Assembly: GCA_964544155.1 (NCBI GenBank)
Contig: CAZJAH010000012.1
Span: forward strand, 9,787-73,786
Length of the DNA: 64,000 bases
Direction of reading: 5' to 3'
DNA from: CAZJAH01 sp964544155
Lineage (GTDB): Bacteria > Bacteroidota > Ignavibacteria > Kapaibacteriales > UBA2268
The position numbers were made by a program, and so were the translations under genes. Positions 7,786-16,208 of this stretch are shown here, one piece after another. The notes under the pieces are model-generated. The model was not told the origin of the DNA and made no database searches. It saw only the letters and a program-made list of their open reading frames with translations. Every line of letters begins with the position of its first letter. Positions within the stretch are counted from its first letter, which is position 1.

Positions 7786-9633
7786 ATGGATTTTCCCGGC
7801 AATATCAGCCATGATAATATCACCGGCCTGCTTGAGAAGAATTTCTTCGAGCTGGTGCCATTTAATGTCGCAGTCATTGACCGCGATTATAAGGTCATTA
7901 CGGCCAATCAAAACTTTGAAGAATTTTTCGGAAAGTGGGAAAACAAGCGCTGCTTTGAAGTATGCAAAAAACTTCATAAGCCCTGCAGGCACTGCAAAGT
8001 AGAGCAGGTATTTGCCTCAGGGGAAACTCTTGTATCCGATGAAGCAGGCATACGCAAGGATGGTAAGCCCTGCCATTATGTGGTACATTTAGCTCCACTC
8101 AAAGACGACGCCGGAAATATCAACTACGTCATTGAAATGTCCACCGATGTTACCGAAACCAGCCACTGGCAGAGGGAATACAACATACTGTTCGAAAGGG
8201 TGCCGAATTATATCACAATACTTGATCGGAATTACAGGATAATTCGCGCCAATGAGAAATTTCGCCAGACTTTCGGTGAAAGAAAGGGCAAACATTGCTA
8301 TGAAGTTTACAAGAAAAAGCAAAAAAAATGCGTTAGCTGCCCTGCGGCACTGACTTTTAGGGACGGAATCGACCATACCTCTACGCAGGTCGGCGTATCC
8401 GCTAACGGCGATAAAACTTTCTATATAGTAAATACCACCCCACTATCCGTTAATGAGGAAGGCGTACAGCTGGTGATGGAAATCGCCACAGATATTACCG
8501 AGCTGACCATACTTCAGGAGCAGCTCAGCAAGGCGCATGATTTTTACGCTACCCTGATTGAAAATTCTGCCGAAGGAATTATTGCAATAGATCAAAAAGG
8601 CAAAACAAAGATATTTAACCGCGCTGCCGGTGATATACTAAGCTGGCCGGAAAGCCGTAAACCGGTTCTGGCAAAGCTGCGCGACATGCTGCCGCCGGAA
8701 TTTTTCAGCGAGCCGGATTCTTCAGGCATTCTCGTGGATAATAAAGAAATAGATATACGCGATACCACAGGCGATGAAATACCCGTACGATTTGACGCTT
8801 TTATGCTTAAATCCAAGAAAGAACCAATCGGCCGCGTAGCATTTATTCAGGATTTAAGAGAAATCCGCGAACTCGAAAAGGAAAAACTCGATGCCGAAAG
8901 GCTTGGGGCCGTTGGCCAGACAGTTGCCGGCCTGGCCCATACCATTAAAAACCTGCTTATGGGATTGGAAGGCGGTATTTACATAGTCGATACAGGATTG
9001 AGCCGCGGCGACGCCAAAAGAATATATGAAGGTTGGGATATACTCCAGAGGAATTTTGATAAAACAACCAGCCTTGTGAAGGATTTTCTGAGCTTTTCGA
9101 AAGGGCGCCTCCCCGAGCTGAAATACATAGACCCGAATATGCTTGTGCGCGATATTGTGGAACTTTACACCGAAGCCGCCCGGGCGCAAAACGTGGAACT
9201 TAAGGCCGAGCTTTCCCCCAGGGTCAGCAGCGCGCTGCTTGATCCCGGCGGTATGGAAGCATGCCTGACAAACCTTGTTTCCAATGCCATAGACGCGGCC
9301 ATGCTCGGCGATAATGAAAAAGGAGTTGTGCTTATGCGTACCCGCCAGACCCGCAAAGAGCTTATCTTCGAAGTGGAAGATAACGGCATCGGCATGGATT
9401 CAGAAGTGATACAAAAAGTATTCACAACATTCTTTACTACAAAAGGCAATAAAGGCACCGGCCTGGGCCTTTTAACAACTCACAAAATAGTAACAGAGCA
9501 CGGCGGGAAAATCGAAGTCGACTCCGATCCCGGAAGCGGCTCCACTTTCAGAATTGTCCTTCCATTAAAAAGACTTGAAATGATAGCGGCCGAATCAAAT
9601 AAAAAATCAAATGAGGTGAAAAATGGCCTATGA
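7786..9633 (+). CDS. Sensor histidine kinase with three PAS domains, two of them cysteine-rich
   Basis: A 615-residue kinase without a membrane segment, so probably cytoplasmic. PAS1 (about 20-125) has C56, C60, C67 and C70; PAS2 (about 135-240) has C171, C182 and C185 in the same place; PAS3 (about 250-360) has none. Then come a dimerisation region with phospho-acceptor His385 in AHTIKN and an ATPase domain (SNAIDAA, DNGIGMD, GTGLGL). The cysteine clusters could hold a metal or iron-sulfur centre or sense thiols. The gene overlaps the next receiver gene by 11 bases and lies in one unit with the DsrMK-like module, so it may sense the redox or sulfur state served by that module. Confidence 0.88.
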   Translation: MDFPGNISHDNITGLLEKNFFELVPFNVAVIDRDYKVITANQNFEEFFGKWENKRCFEVCKKLHKPCRHCKVEQVFASGETLVSDEAGIRKDGKPCHYVVHLAPLKDDAGNINYVIEMSTDVTETSHWQREYNILFERVPNYITILDRNYRIIRANEKFRQTFGERKGKHCYEVYKKKQKKCVSCPAALTFRDGIDHTSTQVGVSANGDKTFYIVNTTPLSVNEEGVQLVMEIATDITELTILQEQLSKAHDFYATLIENSAEGIIAIDQKGKTKIFNRAAGDILSWPESRKPVLAKLRDMLPPEFFSEPDSSGILVDNKEIDIRDTTGDEIPVRFDAFMLKSKKEPIGRVAFIQDLREIRELEKEKLDAERLGAVGQTVAGLAHTIKNLLMGLEGGIYIVDTGLSRGDAKRIYEGWDILQRNFDKTTSLVKDFLSFSKGRLPELKYIDPNMLVRDIVELYTEAARAQNVELKAELSPRVSSALLDPGGMEACLTNLVSNAIDAAMLGDNEKGVVLMRTRQTRKELIFEVEDNGIGMDSEVIQKVFTTFFTTKGNKGTGLGLLTTHKIVTEHGGKIEVDSDPGSGSTFRIVLPLKRLEMIAAESNKKSNEVKNGL

Positions 9634-10135
9634 CAAATTCATTCTAGTAGTGGACGACGAAGAGGACGTCAGGAATTACCTGAGTACCGCGCTCCTCGAC
9701 GCCGGATTCGAGGTTGATACAGCATATGACGGTATGAACGCACTCGAAAAGATCAAACAAAGGAAACCCGACCTTATCTCCCTGGACCTGGTTATGCCCG
9801 GGCACTCCGGCATGAAGCTCTTCAGGGAGCTTCAAAAAAATAAGGAATACAAAAATATTCCAGTGCTTATCGTTACCGGGCACGCCCATGACGATTTGGG
9901 AAAGGTCGATTTTGACGAGCTTATGATGCAGGGCCCAGGCATTTATCTGGAAAAACCCGTAAAGCCGGGCAATTATGTCGAAAAGGTTTGCACCCTGATG
10001 GGGGTTGAGCCGCCGAAAATGGCTGCCGCTAAGGCTGACGATACCGGCAAGTTGAAGTCAGAGCTTGAAGAAAGCCTGAAAGACGCCGATACGGAAACGC
10101 TGCAAAAAGCGCTTGACGCTCTGAAGAAAAAATAA
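9623..10135 (+). CDS. Single-domain response regulator with charged C-terminal tail
   Basis: A CheY-like receiver (about residues 5-125) with the acidic pair D11-D12, phospho-acceptor D55 and the EKP lysine near 113, followed by a tail of about 45 charged residues rich in lysine, aspartate and glutamate. No DNA-binding or enzyme domain follows. Its start overlaps the kinase gene, which makes it the likely partner of that kinase. The tail may form a helical docking arm; its target is not known. Confidence 0.88.
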   Translation: MAYDKFILVVDDEEDVRNYLSTALLDAGFEVDTAYDGMNALEKIKQRKPDLISLDLVMPGHSGMKLFRELQKNKEYKNIPVLIVTGHAHDDLGKVDFDELMMQGPGIYLEKPVKPGNYVEKVCTLMGVEPPKMAAAKADDTGKLKSELEESLKDADTETLQKALDALKKK

Positions 10136-10148
10136 AACGGAGAAAAAA

Positions 10149-10535
10149 ATGACTGAAAACAAAACTATCTTGATCGTTGATGACGAGACTGACGTTATCT
10201 CGTACCTTACCGTGCTTTTGAAAGACCACGGATTCGATGTTATTACCGCGCGAAACGGTAAAGAAGCTTTCGAAACTGCTAAAGAAAAAATGCCCGACCT
10301 TATTACACTGGATATTACCATGCCCCAAGAATCGGGCGTAAGGGCTTTTCGCGACCTGCAGGAAGAGCCGTCCACAAAAGAAATCCCCATAATAATAATC
10401 ACCGGGGTCTCAGGTGAATTCAAGGGATTTATCGAGAAAAGGAAGAAAGTGCATCCGCCAGTGGCATACTTTGAAAAGCCCATTAACAGAGACGAATTAA
10501 TTGCAAAGATCAGAGAAATACTAAACCCGGGATAA
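10149..10535 (+). CDS. Second single-domain response regulator
   Basis: A 128-residue CheY-like protein with DD at 11-12, phospho-acceptor D55 and a lysine in EKPIN near the end. It has no output domain. It lies 13 bases after the first receiver and two bases before the RsbRD_N gene. An AACGGAGAAAAAA ribosome site precedes the ATG. Two receivers without output domains in a row suggest a phosphorelay or control by protein contact rather than direct DNA binding. Confidence 0.88.
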   Translation: MTENKTILIVDDETDVISYLTVLLKDHGFDVITARNGKEAFETAKEKMPDLITLDITMPQESGVRAFRDLQEEPSTKEIPIIIITGVSGEFKGFIEKRKKVHPPVAYFEKPINRDELIAKIREILNPG

Positions 10536-10537
10536 TC

Positions 10538-11041
10538 ATGAATATCAGGGAATTTATCATCGATAATAAAAATGAAATTTCCCGCCTATGGTTTGACGAA
10601 ACAGTTAAATCATACAGGGATAAAAGCGCCGGCTTCCTGGCCCGCTCCGACAGGCGGTTCACTAATCCCGCCGGCAGCGCTATCAACGACGCCGTTATGG
10701 ATCTGGCTGAATACCTTGCTGGCAAAAAAACGCTCGAGGAGATTAAAGGATCACTGGAGCATTTCATCAGGCTGCGTGCTGTGCAGGACTACTACCCTTC
10801 GGAAGCGCTCAGGCCCATATTTGCCGTTAAGGAAATCGTTGCCGACCTATGCGGCATCAGGGATTACACCATTAACGAAACCCAAATGAATGACTTCCTC
10901 ATCAGAGTGGACAACCTAATGCTGCACGCCTTCGACATTTACATGGAAAGCCGCGAAAAGATATTTAGGATTCAGGCAGGCGAGCAAAAGCGTACCTTCG
11001 AGCGCGCTGTAAATAAAATAAACAAGAAATACGGCCTCTAA
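10538..11041 (+). CDS. RsbRD N-terminal domain-like protein
   Basis: A 167-residue helical protein that fits the RsbRD_N family: DRRFTNPAGSAIND near residue 40, then a helix with IRLRAVQDYYPSEALRPIF near 86. This domain is thought to be a globin-like sensory or scaffold fold. From memory, a protein of this family is commonly encoded just before dsrM in sulfate-reducing Desulfobacterota. Here it ends the operon of the other, DsrMK-like module, more than 20 kb away from dsrMKJOP. No catalytic residues are evident. A strong terminator follows. Confidence 0.75.
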   Translation: MNIREFIIDNKNEISRLWFDETVKSYRDKSAGFLARSDRRFTNPAGSAINDAVMDLAEYLAGKKTLEEIKGSLEHFIRLRAVQDYYPSEALRPIFAVKEIVADLCGIRDYTINETQMNDFLIRVDNLMLHAFDIYMESREKIFRIQAGEQKRTFERAVNKINKKYGL

Positions 11042-11060
11042 GCTCAGGCCGCCAGAACTA

Positions 11061-11116
11061 CTCCCCCCGGGCATGCCGCTAGGCGTGCCCATAAGGGGGA
11101 ACCGCATTTTTTTTTA
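11061..11116 (+). terminator. Strong terminator after the DsrMK-like/sensor operon
   Basis: A nine-pair stem GGGCATGCC/GGCGTGCCC with a GCTA loop sits inside an outer CCCCC/GGGGG pairing, and nine T follow after a short spacer. It closes the unit that began at 5220. Confidence 0.85.
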
Positions 11117-11134
11117 CAAACCCCATTACAATAA

Positions 11135-11163
11135 TTGATAAAATTTGTGTATATTAGTATTAT
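11135..11163 (+). promoter_or_regulatory. Possible promoter of the GmrSD-type gene
   Basis: TTGATA, 17 bases, TATTAT, ending about 38 bases before the ATG. This is a classic sigma70 form rather than the Bacteroidetes form seen at the tRNA, which would fit a foreign gene; AT-rich DNA gives such matches by chance. Confidence 0.35.
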
Positions 11164-11201
11164 TATAATATCATTTTTAATTATAACCTAAGAACCACAC
11201 A

Positions 11202-13262
11202 ATGAAAGCAAACGAGACAAAAGTAGAGAATTTATTATCATCAAATAAAACTCAATTTATAATTCCTGTTTACCAACGCAATTATGATTGGTCAACAAGT
11301 CAATGTAAACAATTACTAGATGATATACTTGAAGTAGGCACAAACAAAAAAATGAATGCTCATTTCATTGGCAGTATAGTTTATATTCATGATGACGTAT
11401 ATACTTCTTCAAGAATTAAAGAGCTAACCATAATCGATGGCCAACAAAGGTTAACAACAATCACACTCCTTTATATTGTTTTATATAGGTTAGCCATAGA
11501 ATTAAGCGAAGAAGGTCTCTTGAATGAAATTAGTGAAACTTACCTTATTAATAAATTTTCGCCAGAGGAAGAAAAACTGAAATTAAGGCCAACAGAGAAT
11601 AATGATAAAGCTTTAAAATACTTATTAAGAAGTGATGAAAATGAAGAATTCAACGAATTTTCTAAAATTATAGATAATTACAATTATTTTAGAGGACGAA
11701 TAAGCGAGGAAAATTATCAGTCTGTTTTGGATGGCCTATCCAAGCTGATGTTTGTAGAAATATCTTTGGAACGTGGAAAAGATGATCCACAACGCATTTT
11801 CGAGAGTCTCAATTCTACAGGACTTGAATTATCTCAGGCTGATCTAATCAGGAATTACATACTGATGGGCTTAAAGCCAAAAGAGCAACAAAAGGTTTAT
11901 CAAAATTATTGGCAAGTTATTGAAAAGTTTGCTAAGGATGAAAGCTTAAACGTAAGCCGCGTGTCTGATTACATCAGAGATTATTTGACTTTAGAGAATA
12001 AAAAAATTCCAAATAAAAATAAAGTATATCTAGAATTTAAAGAAAAATATCCGACCGCTTCCATTGATGAACTTGAAGTTAATTTAAAGGGAATCAAAGG
12101 ATTGGTCAGGCATTATAACAAATTAATAAATCCAAAGAATGAAACAGAAAAAAATATTAGGCTACAATTAGAATATATTAATAGACTTGAAATAAATGTA
12201 GCATATCCATTTCTAATGAAGGTTTATGATGATGCTGACAAATCTATCATTGATAAGGAAACATTTCTTAATGTTCTCGATTTAATTCAATCATTTACTT
12301 GGAGGAGGTTTATTCTTGGCCTGCCTACAAATGCTTTAAACAAAATTTTTATGAGTCTTTATGATAAAGTGGATCATTCAAATTATTTATATTCAATTCA
12401 GAAGTCATTACTTCAAAGAACCGGAGTGCAAAGGTTCCCAAAGGATTTAGAAGTTGTTGACGCATTAAAAACAAAAGACGTATACAACATTAAATCTAAA
12501 AACAGGATATATCTTCTCGAGAGACTGGAAAACTATGAAAATAATGAAAGAGTAATTATTGAGGGTAATTCTGATATTACAATAGAGCACATTTTCCCTC
12601 AAAATCCGGATCCTAAATGGAAAATGGAATTGGGGAACGAAGAATATAAATTCATTAAAGAGAATTATATAAACACTATCGGGAACCTAACATTATCTGG
12701 TAATAATGGAAAACTAGGGAATAAACCATTTAAGGAAAAAAGGGACTTAGAAGAAGCCGGTTATAATGACAGTAGGCTATGGTTGAATAAATACCTATCA
12801 TCAATAGAAAAATGGGATAAAATTGAAATTGAAAAACGTTTTAATATCATTGCTGATCGTTTTCTAAAGATTTGGAGATATCCGCAAATTAATATCGAAT
12901 CTAATGGAGAAAACGGTGAGTTGAATATATTTGAAGCGGATGATCCAAGACATAAAACGTTAGATTATGCTATTTTCTTTGATCAAAAATTCGAGGTTCA
13001 TCAAGTTGCAAAGCTTTATGTTGAAGTTTTTAAACAGCTATTTGAGTTACAGCCCGAAACGTTTTTTACTACAGAATTGGCTGAGCGGTTAAGCTTGACT
13101 AAAAACCCAACAGAAAAAGGCCTTAGACAACCTGTTCCTATTAATAATACATATTTCATTGAGGCAAATATTGATAATAGAGGAAAGTTTGACAGAATAA
13201 AGCAAGCTCTAACAATTTTGGATTTCGAGGATGAATTATTAATCAAATACGCAGAAGATTAA
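11202..13262 (+). CDS. GmrSD-type DUF262/DUF1524 restriction protein
   Basis: A 686-residue fusion. The N-terminal DUF262 part has IPVYQRNYDW at 21-30 and the nucleotide-site motif DGQQR at 79-83. The DUF1524 part has the HNH-like EHIFPQ (E462, H463) and NTIGNLTLS. This architecture occurs in type IV restriction enzymes such as GmrSD, which cut modified phage DNA, and in related anti-phage proteins. About 100 further residues at the C-terminus are of unknown role. Codon use is clearly more AT-rich than in the flanking dsr genes, and the gene stands alone next to a decayed gene fragment; horizontal gain is likely. The target cannot be read from sequence. Confidence 0.85.
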   Translation: MKANETKVENLLSSNKTQFIIPVYQRNYDWSTSQCKQLLDDILEVGTNKKMNAHFIGSIVYIHDDVYTSSRIKELTIIDGQQRLTTITLLYIVLYRLAIELSEEGLLNEISETYLINKFSPEEEKLKLRPTENNDKALKYLLRSDENEEFNEFSKIIDNYNYFRGRISEENYQSVLDGLSKLMFVEISLERGKDDPQRIFESLNSTGLELSQADLIRNYILMGLKPKEQQKVYQNYWQVIEKFAKDESLNVSRVSDYIRDYLTLENKKIPNKNKVYLEFKEKYPTASIDELEVNLKGIKGLVRHYNKLINPKNETEKNIRLQLEYINRLEINVAYPFLMKVYDDADKSIIDKETFLNVLDLIQSFTWRRFILGLPTNALNKIFMSLYDKVDHSNYLYSIQKSLLQRTGVQRFPKDLEVVDALKTKDVYNIKSKNRIYLLERLENYENNERVIIEGNSDITIEHIFPQNPDPKWKMELGNEEYKFIKENYINTIGNLTLSGNNGKLGNKPFKEKRDLEEAGYNDSRLWLNKYLSSIEKWDKIEIEKRFNIIADRFLKIWRYPQINIESNGENGELNIFEADDPRHKTLDYAIFFDQKFEVHQVAKLYVEVFKQLFELQPETFFTTELAERLSLTKNPTEKGLRQPVPINNTYFIEANIDNRGKFDRIKQALTILDFEDELLIKYAED

Positions 13263-13312
13263 CAAAACATACCAACACATTTGATACATGTTTTATTTCC
13301 GGTTTCCTTTCC

Positions 13313-13409
13313 GCATTTCCGATTGTACTCTTCCAGACAGGGAGCTATGTTCGTTGAACAAGTTTCCGGTCCGGATTAATTGCTTCTGTATTTGCCATGC
13401 CTTTTTTAG
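13313..13409 (+). pseudogene. Decayed fragment of a paralogue of the membrane protein at 16209-17747
   Basis: These 97 bases align with 17531-17622, near the 3' end of the polytopic membrane protein gene, with a few indels. The last part is almost identical: TCCGGATTAATTGCTT then TGTATTTGCCATGCCTTTTTTAG. The frame is broken and no start is present. It looks like the remnant of a duplicate or displaced copy. Confidence 0.7.
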
Positions 13410-13467
13410 GTATTAAGGGACAATGTTTTTAGTTCCATCACAGCAACATGGGTTTGTTCTAATAAGT

Positions 13468-13491
13468 CAGGCTTCCCTTGCGGGAAGCCTG
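13468..13491. terminator. Perfect hairpin downstream of the C39-like gene
   Basis: CAGGCTTCCC and GGGAAGCCTG form a ten-pair stem with a TTGC loop. It lies ten bases beyond the stop codon of the gene on the minus strand. The T-rich side (TTCTTTAAATTT) is on the plus strand, so the direction of termination is uncertain; it may act both ways. Confidence 0.6.
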
Positions 13492-13501
13492 TTCTTTAAA
13501 T

Positions 13502-15598
13502 TTACTTTATCGTAAGGTTAAAACCGGAATTCTGAGCGCATTTGAAATCCGTCATTTCGACTGAGCAGTCATCCGGATTATAAGGTGTATAGGTATAAGA
13601 TGAGGAAATTAAATAATCGCATAATTCCGAACCGGATTGAATTATCATCCAGCCGTTACCCACGTCTGAACCGCTAAGCGATATATTATTCAATTTAAGT
13701 ATAGAGTGTCCCTGCCCTAAATCTTCACCTTCATATTCCGTTATTGATGTGATTTCATAGTCCAGCTTCACGATTTTTGTCGGATTCACTTCTTTATCAA
13801 ATTCAATTCTAAGGTTTCTGGTAGAGGTCTGGGTCATATGGGAATAATCTTTTTTTTCTAGTGAGCTGCCTTCCAAAACCTTGCCTTTCATGTCGAGCAT
13901 CATTTTTTGAGCTCCAAAGGCCATCAAATCCACATGTGTGCTATTGCCGTCTTTGCATCGCGTGATATATTCCGCATCGGCGCCAAAGTAAAGAGTAATT
14001 TCGCGCTGCATTTTCGGCAGCATAGTGAAATGGAGATCATATCCGTCCTGGTAATTAGCGCCGTCCCAGATCTCCAGTTCCATTCTGGCATTGAATTTAG
14101 TTGTAGCCGAAATCAGTGAACTTATCTCCATTTCAACTTCAAATTCTCCGGTGCCGGGATCGGAGGTGTAATCGGTGGTTTCATCAAATAAATTTTCGCC
14201 GCTATCCTGATTATATATTCTAAGGGTTAAACTTAGATTTTTTTGTTTTTGGCCGGCGTTGTAAATAGGCAGTTTGAACCTCAGATATTTTGTAGTATCA
14301 GGCAGTACTTCACATTCATCTGTATTAGGGAACACCCATTTGTAGCCGTATTTCGCGTTTTCATCGTACTGCAGGCGGATTGAATAGGTTTTGCCGCTTG
14401 ATGATTCGACCACAAATGCCAACTCGCCCAAGGTGCCGTTTATGGGCATTCCGAGGGTATGTAAAGCTCTGCTGCCGGGAACGGACGCTTTAGGATACAG
14501 GATTTGAAAGGCTTCGGTCAAAGATTTTTCCTTCATTAGCCAGTCATAATCCTTCCATTCATACATTGCTTCACCGCTAATATTCTGAGGATTATGAACC
14601 AGTAATCTGACGCTGACTTTCGAGGCAGAGATTAAATCAATCTCATATCCGACAATTAAAACCGCGTGAGCGCCCACGCCTGGGTAATTGAGATTGAAGA
14701 TCAGTGGTTTGTTTTCGTCTAATTTTTTAATGATTTCATCAAGCATATTCGATTTCGAAACGAAAGTGGAAGTTTCACATTCCACATCGCCAAATATATT
14801 CATTGCAGCGGGCAGCCACCTTTTAAAGGCGTACAATCCCATCCCCTCATTCAATGAACTGTGCTGCATATACTTTACAAAATCTATAACACGCACCTGG
14901 TCCTTCCGGTTGCTAGCTGCCGTATAGGCGCGGGCAAGCATCGCGGCGCTTGTAGCCCAGCATGTGCCTTCGGGCTGCTCATAATACGGCATTTGAATGA
15001 TTTTTTGCTTCGGGGCATCGGCGAGCTCCTGGCGGTCGGCCCAACTCAGGTTTAAGCGGGAATATTTGTTCCCTGACTGAATCTGATTATCTGATTTTAC
15101 TTCCGGAGAAGAGCTTGGCGCTTTGAATTTAGCGGTAATTACTCCGCTGGAGGGATCGTAATCAAAATCAATCAGTGTCCCGTCGATTTGCTCATCAGAT
15201 GCTTCAGGCGCGTACATTAAAAGCAAAATATCTTCTTTAACTAAATTCTCTTTTAACTTGCAGCTGAATTCAAAAACAAATTCATTTTTGATTTTTGAAA
15301 AGTCGAAAACTAAATTCTTGCTCCTGTTGAAATATCTTTCACCCTCGAGCAGGGAAACAGATATGTTTTCATTTTCTCTCTCGGAATTATCTTCAGGATT
15401 GATCTTAAAAGAAGTTCCATTTGAAAATTCCAGTGTAACTTCCCCGCCTTTATAATCGGCGCTTTTTTCTTCAGCAATGTTCTCTTCAATCGGTGGATCG
15501 ATTGGGTCATCTTTATCATTATCTGTCAGGTTTTCGCATGATGATAATATCATCACAGAAGCCAAAGCAAGGAACAAAAATTCGTATAAATTTTTCAT
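13502..15598 (-). CDS. Lipoprotein with papain-like C39-type peptidase domain
   Basis: A 698-residue predicted lipoprotein: signal peptide and lipobox LSSC with C21, then a linker rich in Asp, Pro and Glu. A domain of about residues 195-380 carries the papain-like triad of the C39 family: C213 in EGTCWATS, H311 in GVGAHAVLIVGYE and N336 in VHNPQN. The remaining 300 residues look like beta-rich surface domains without a T9SS sorting end. C39-like peptidases outside bacteriocin exporters are common in Bacteroidota surface proteins, and their substrates are mostly unknown. It stands alone on its strand. Confidence 0.8.
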   Translation of the reverse strand: MKNLYEFLFLALASVMILSSCENLTDNDKDDPIDPPIEENIAEEKSADYKGGEVTLEFSNGTSFKINPEDNSERENENISVSLLEGERYFNRSKNLVFDFSKIKNEFVFEFSCKLKENLVKEDILLLMYAPEASDEQIDGTLIDFDYDPSSGVITAKFKAPSSSPEVKSDNQIQSGNKYSRLNLSWADRQELADAPKQKIIQMPYYEQPEGTCWATSAAMLARAYTAASNRKDQVRVIDFVKYMQHSSLNEGMGLYAFKRWLPAAMNIFGDVECETSTFVSKSNMLDEIIKKLDENKPLIFNLNYPGVGAHAVLIVGYEIDLISASKVSVRLLVHNPQNISGEAMYEWKDYDWLMKEKSLTEAFQILYPKASVPGSRALHTLGMPINGTLGELAFVVESSSGKTYSIRLQYDENAKYGYKWVFPNTDECEVLPDTTKYLRFKLPIYNAGQKQKNLSLTLRIYNQDSGENLFDETTDYTSDPGTGEFEVEMEISSLISATTKFNARMELEIWDGANYQDGYDLHFTMLPKMQREITLYFGADAEYITRCKDGNSTHVDLMAFGAQKMMLDMKGKVLEGSSLEKKDYSHMTQTSTRNLRIEFDKEVNPTKIVKLDYEITSITEYEGEDLGQGHSILKLNNISLSGSDVGNGWMIIQSGSELCDYLISSSYTYTPYNPDDCSVEMTDFKCAQNSGFNLTIK

Positions 15599-16208
15599 AA
15601 ATAACCCGGAAGAAAGTAATTAATATTTTCTAATTACAATTTTTTTTTAAATTTTTACAGTTAAATTATTTTAATCGTTAAAAAGGCGAGGAAAGAAGCA
15701 TGAAAAAGAATACTTGAAACTGCCGCGCCAGTCGGGGCCGATACCCCGCTTTACCTAAGCTATTGATAATTAAATTAAATATGATAAGATGCCGTTATCC
15801 GCGTCAATTTTCATTCTGCAGTCACGAAAAATTCCGAATAATTAAATCGTGTTAAGAAATTGGCGCATTAACCAATTAAGCTAATCAGCAAAATCAACAG
15901 CATTTGATATAATTATTTTAAAGGCATAAGCCGTGAGCTATCGTTAAAATTAGGCTTTTCCGAAGTTTAGTTCTTTGTGATTTATAGCAATTTGGCTGCT
16001 ACAGATAAGGGTAATGTATATGATTTATACTTTGGTTGCCTTAATACAGCTATCTGCCGGCCTACTTTTTTTGCTCCCTTTTAGAATTATAAAATAATGA
16101 AGCTGAATGCATAACATATGTTTGAAATAATGCGAAAAACTAAATATATTTGTTAAACATGCTTTTAACGCATTATTTTGGTTATTTTTAATCCTAAATA
16201 CTCTTTTA
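15599..16208. other. 610-base region between divergent genes
   Basis: AT-rich spacer between the C39-like gene (minus) and the membrane protein gene (plus). It must hold both promoters. I see no RNA gene or repeat. A 25-codon reading frame at 16020-16097 is listed separately; a poly-T run at about 15641-15651 lies just upstream of the minus-strand gene. Confidence 0.6.
16020..16097 (+). CDS. Possible 25-residue membrane peptide
   Basis: A short frame beginning ATG ATT TAT, preceded eight bases upstream by AAGGG. The peptide is almost entirely hydrophobic (LVALIQLSAGLLFLLPF) and ends RIIK, so it could span the membrane with a positively charged end. It lies about 110 bases before the polytopic membrane protein. 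No homologue is known to me; it may be chance. Confidence 0.25.
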   Translation: MIYTLVALIQLSAGLLFLLPFRIIK

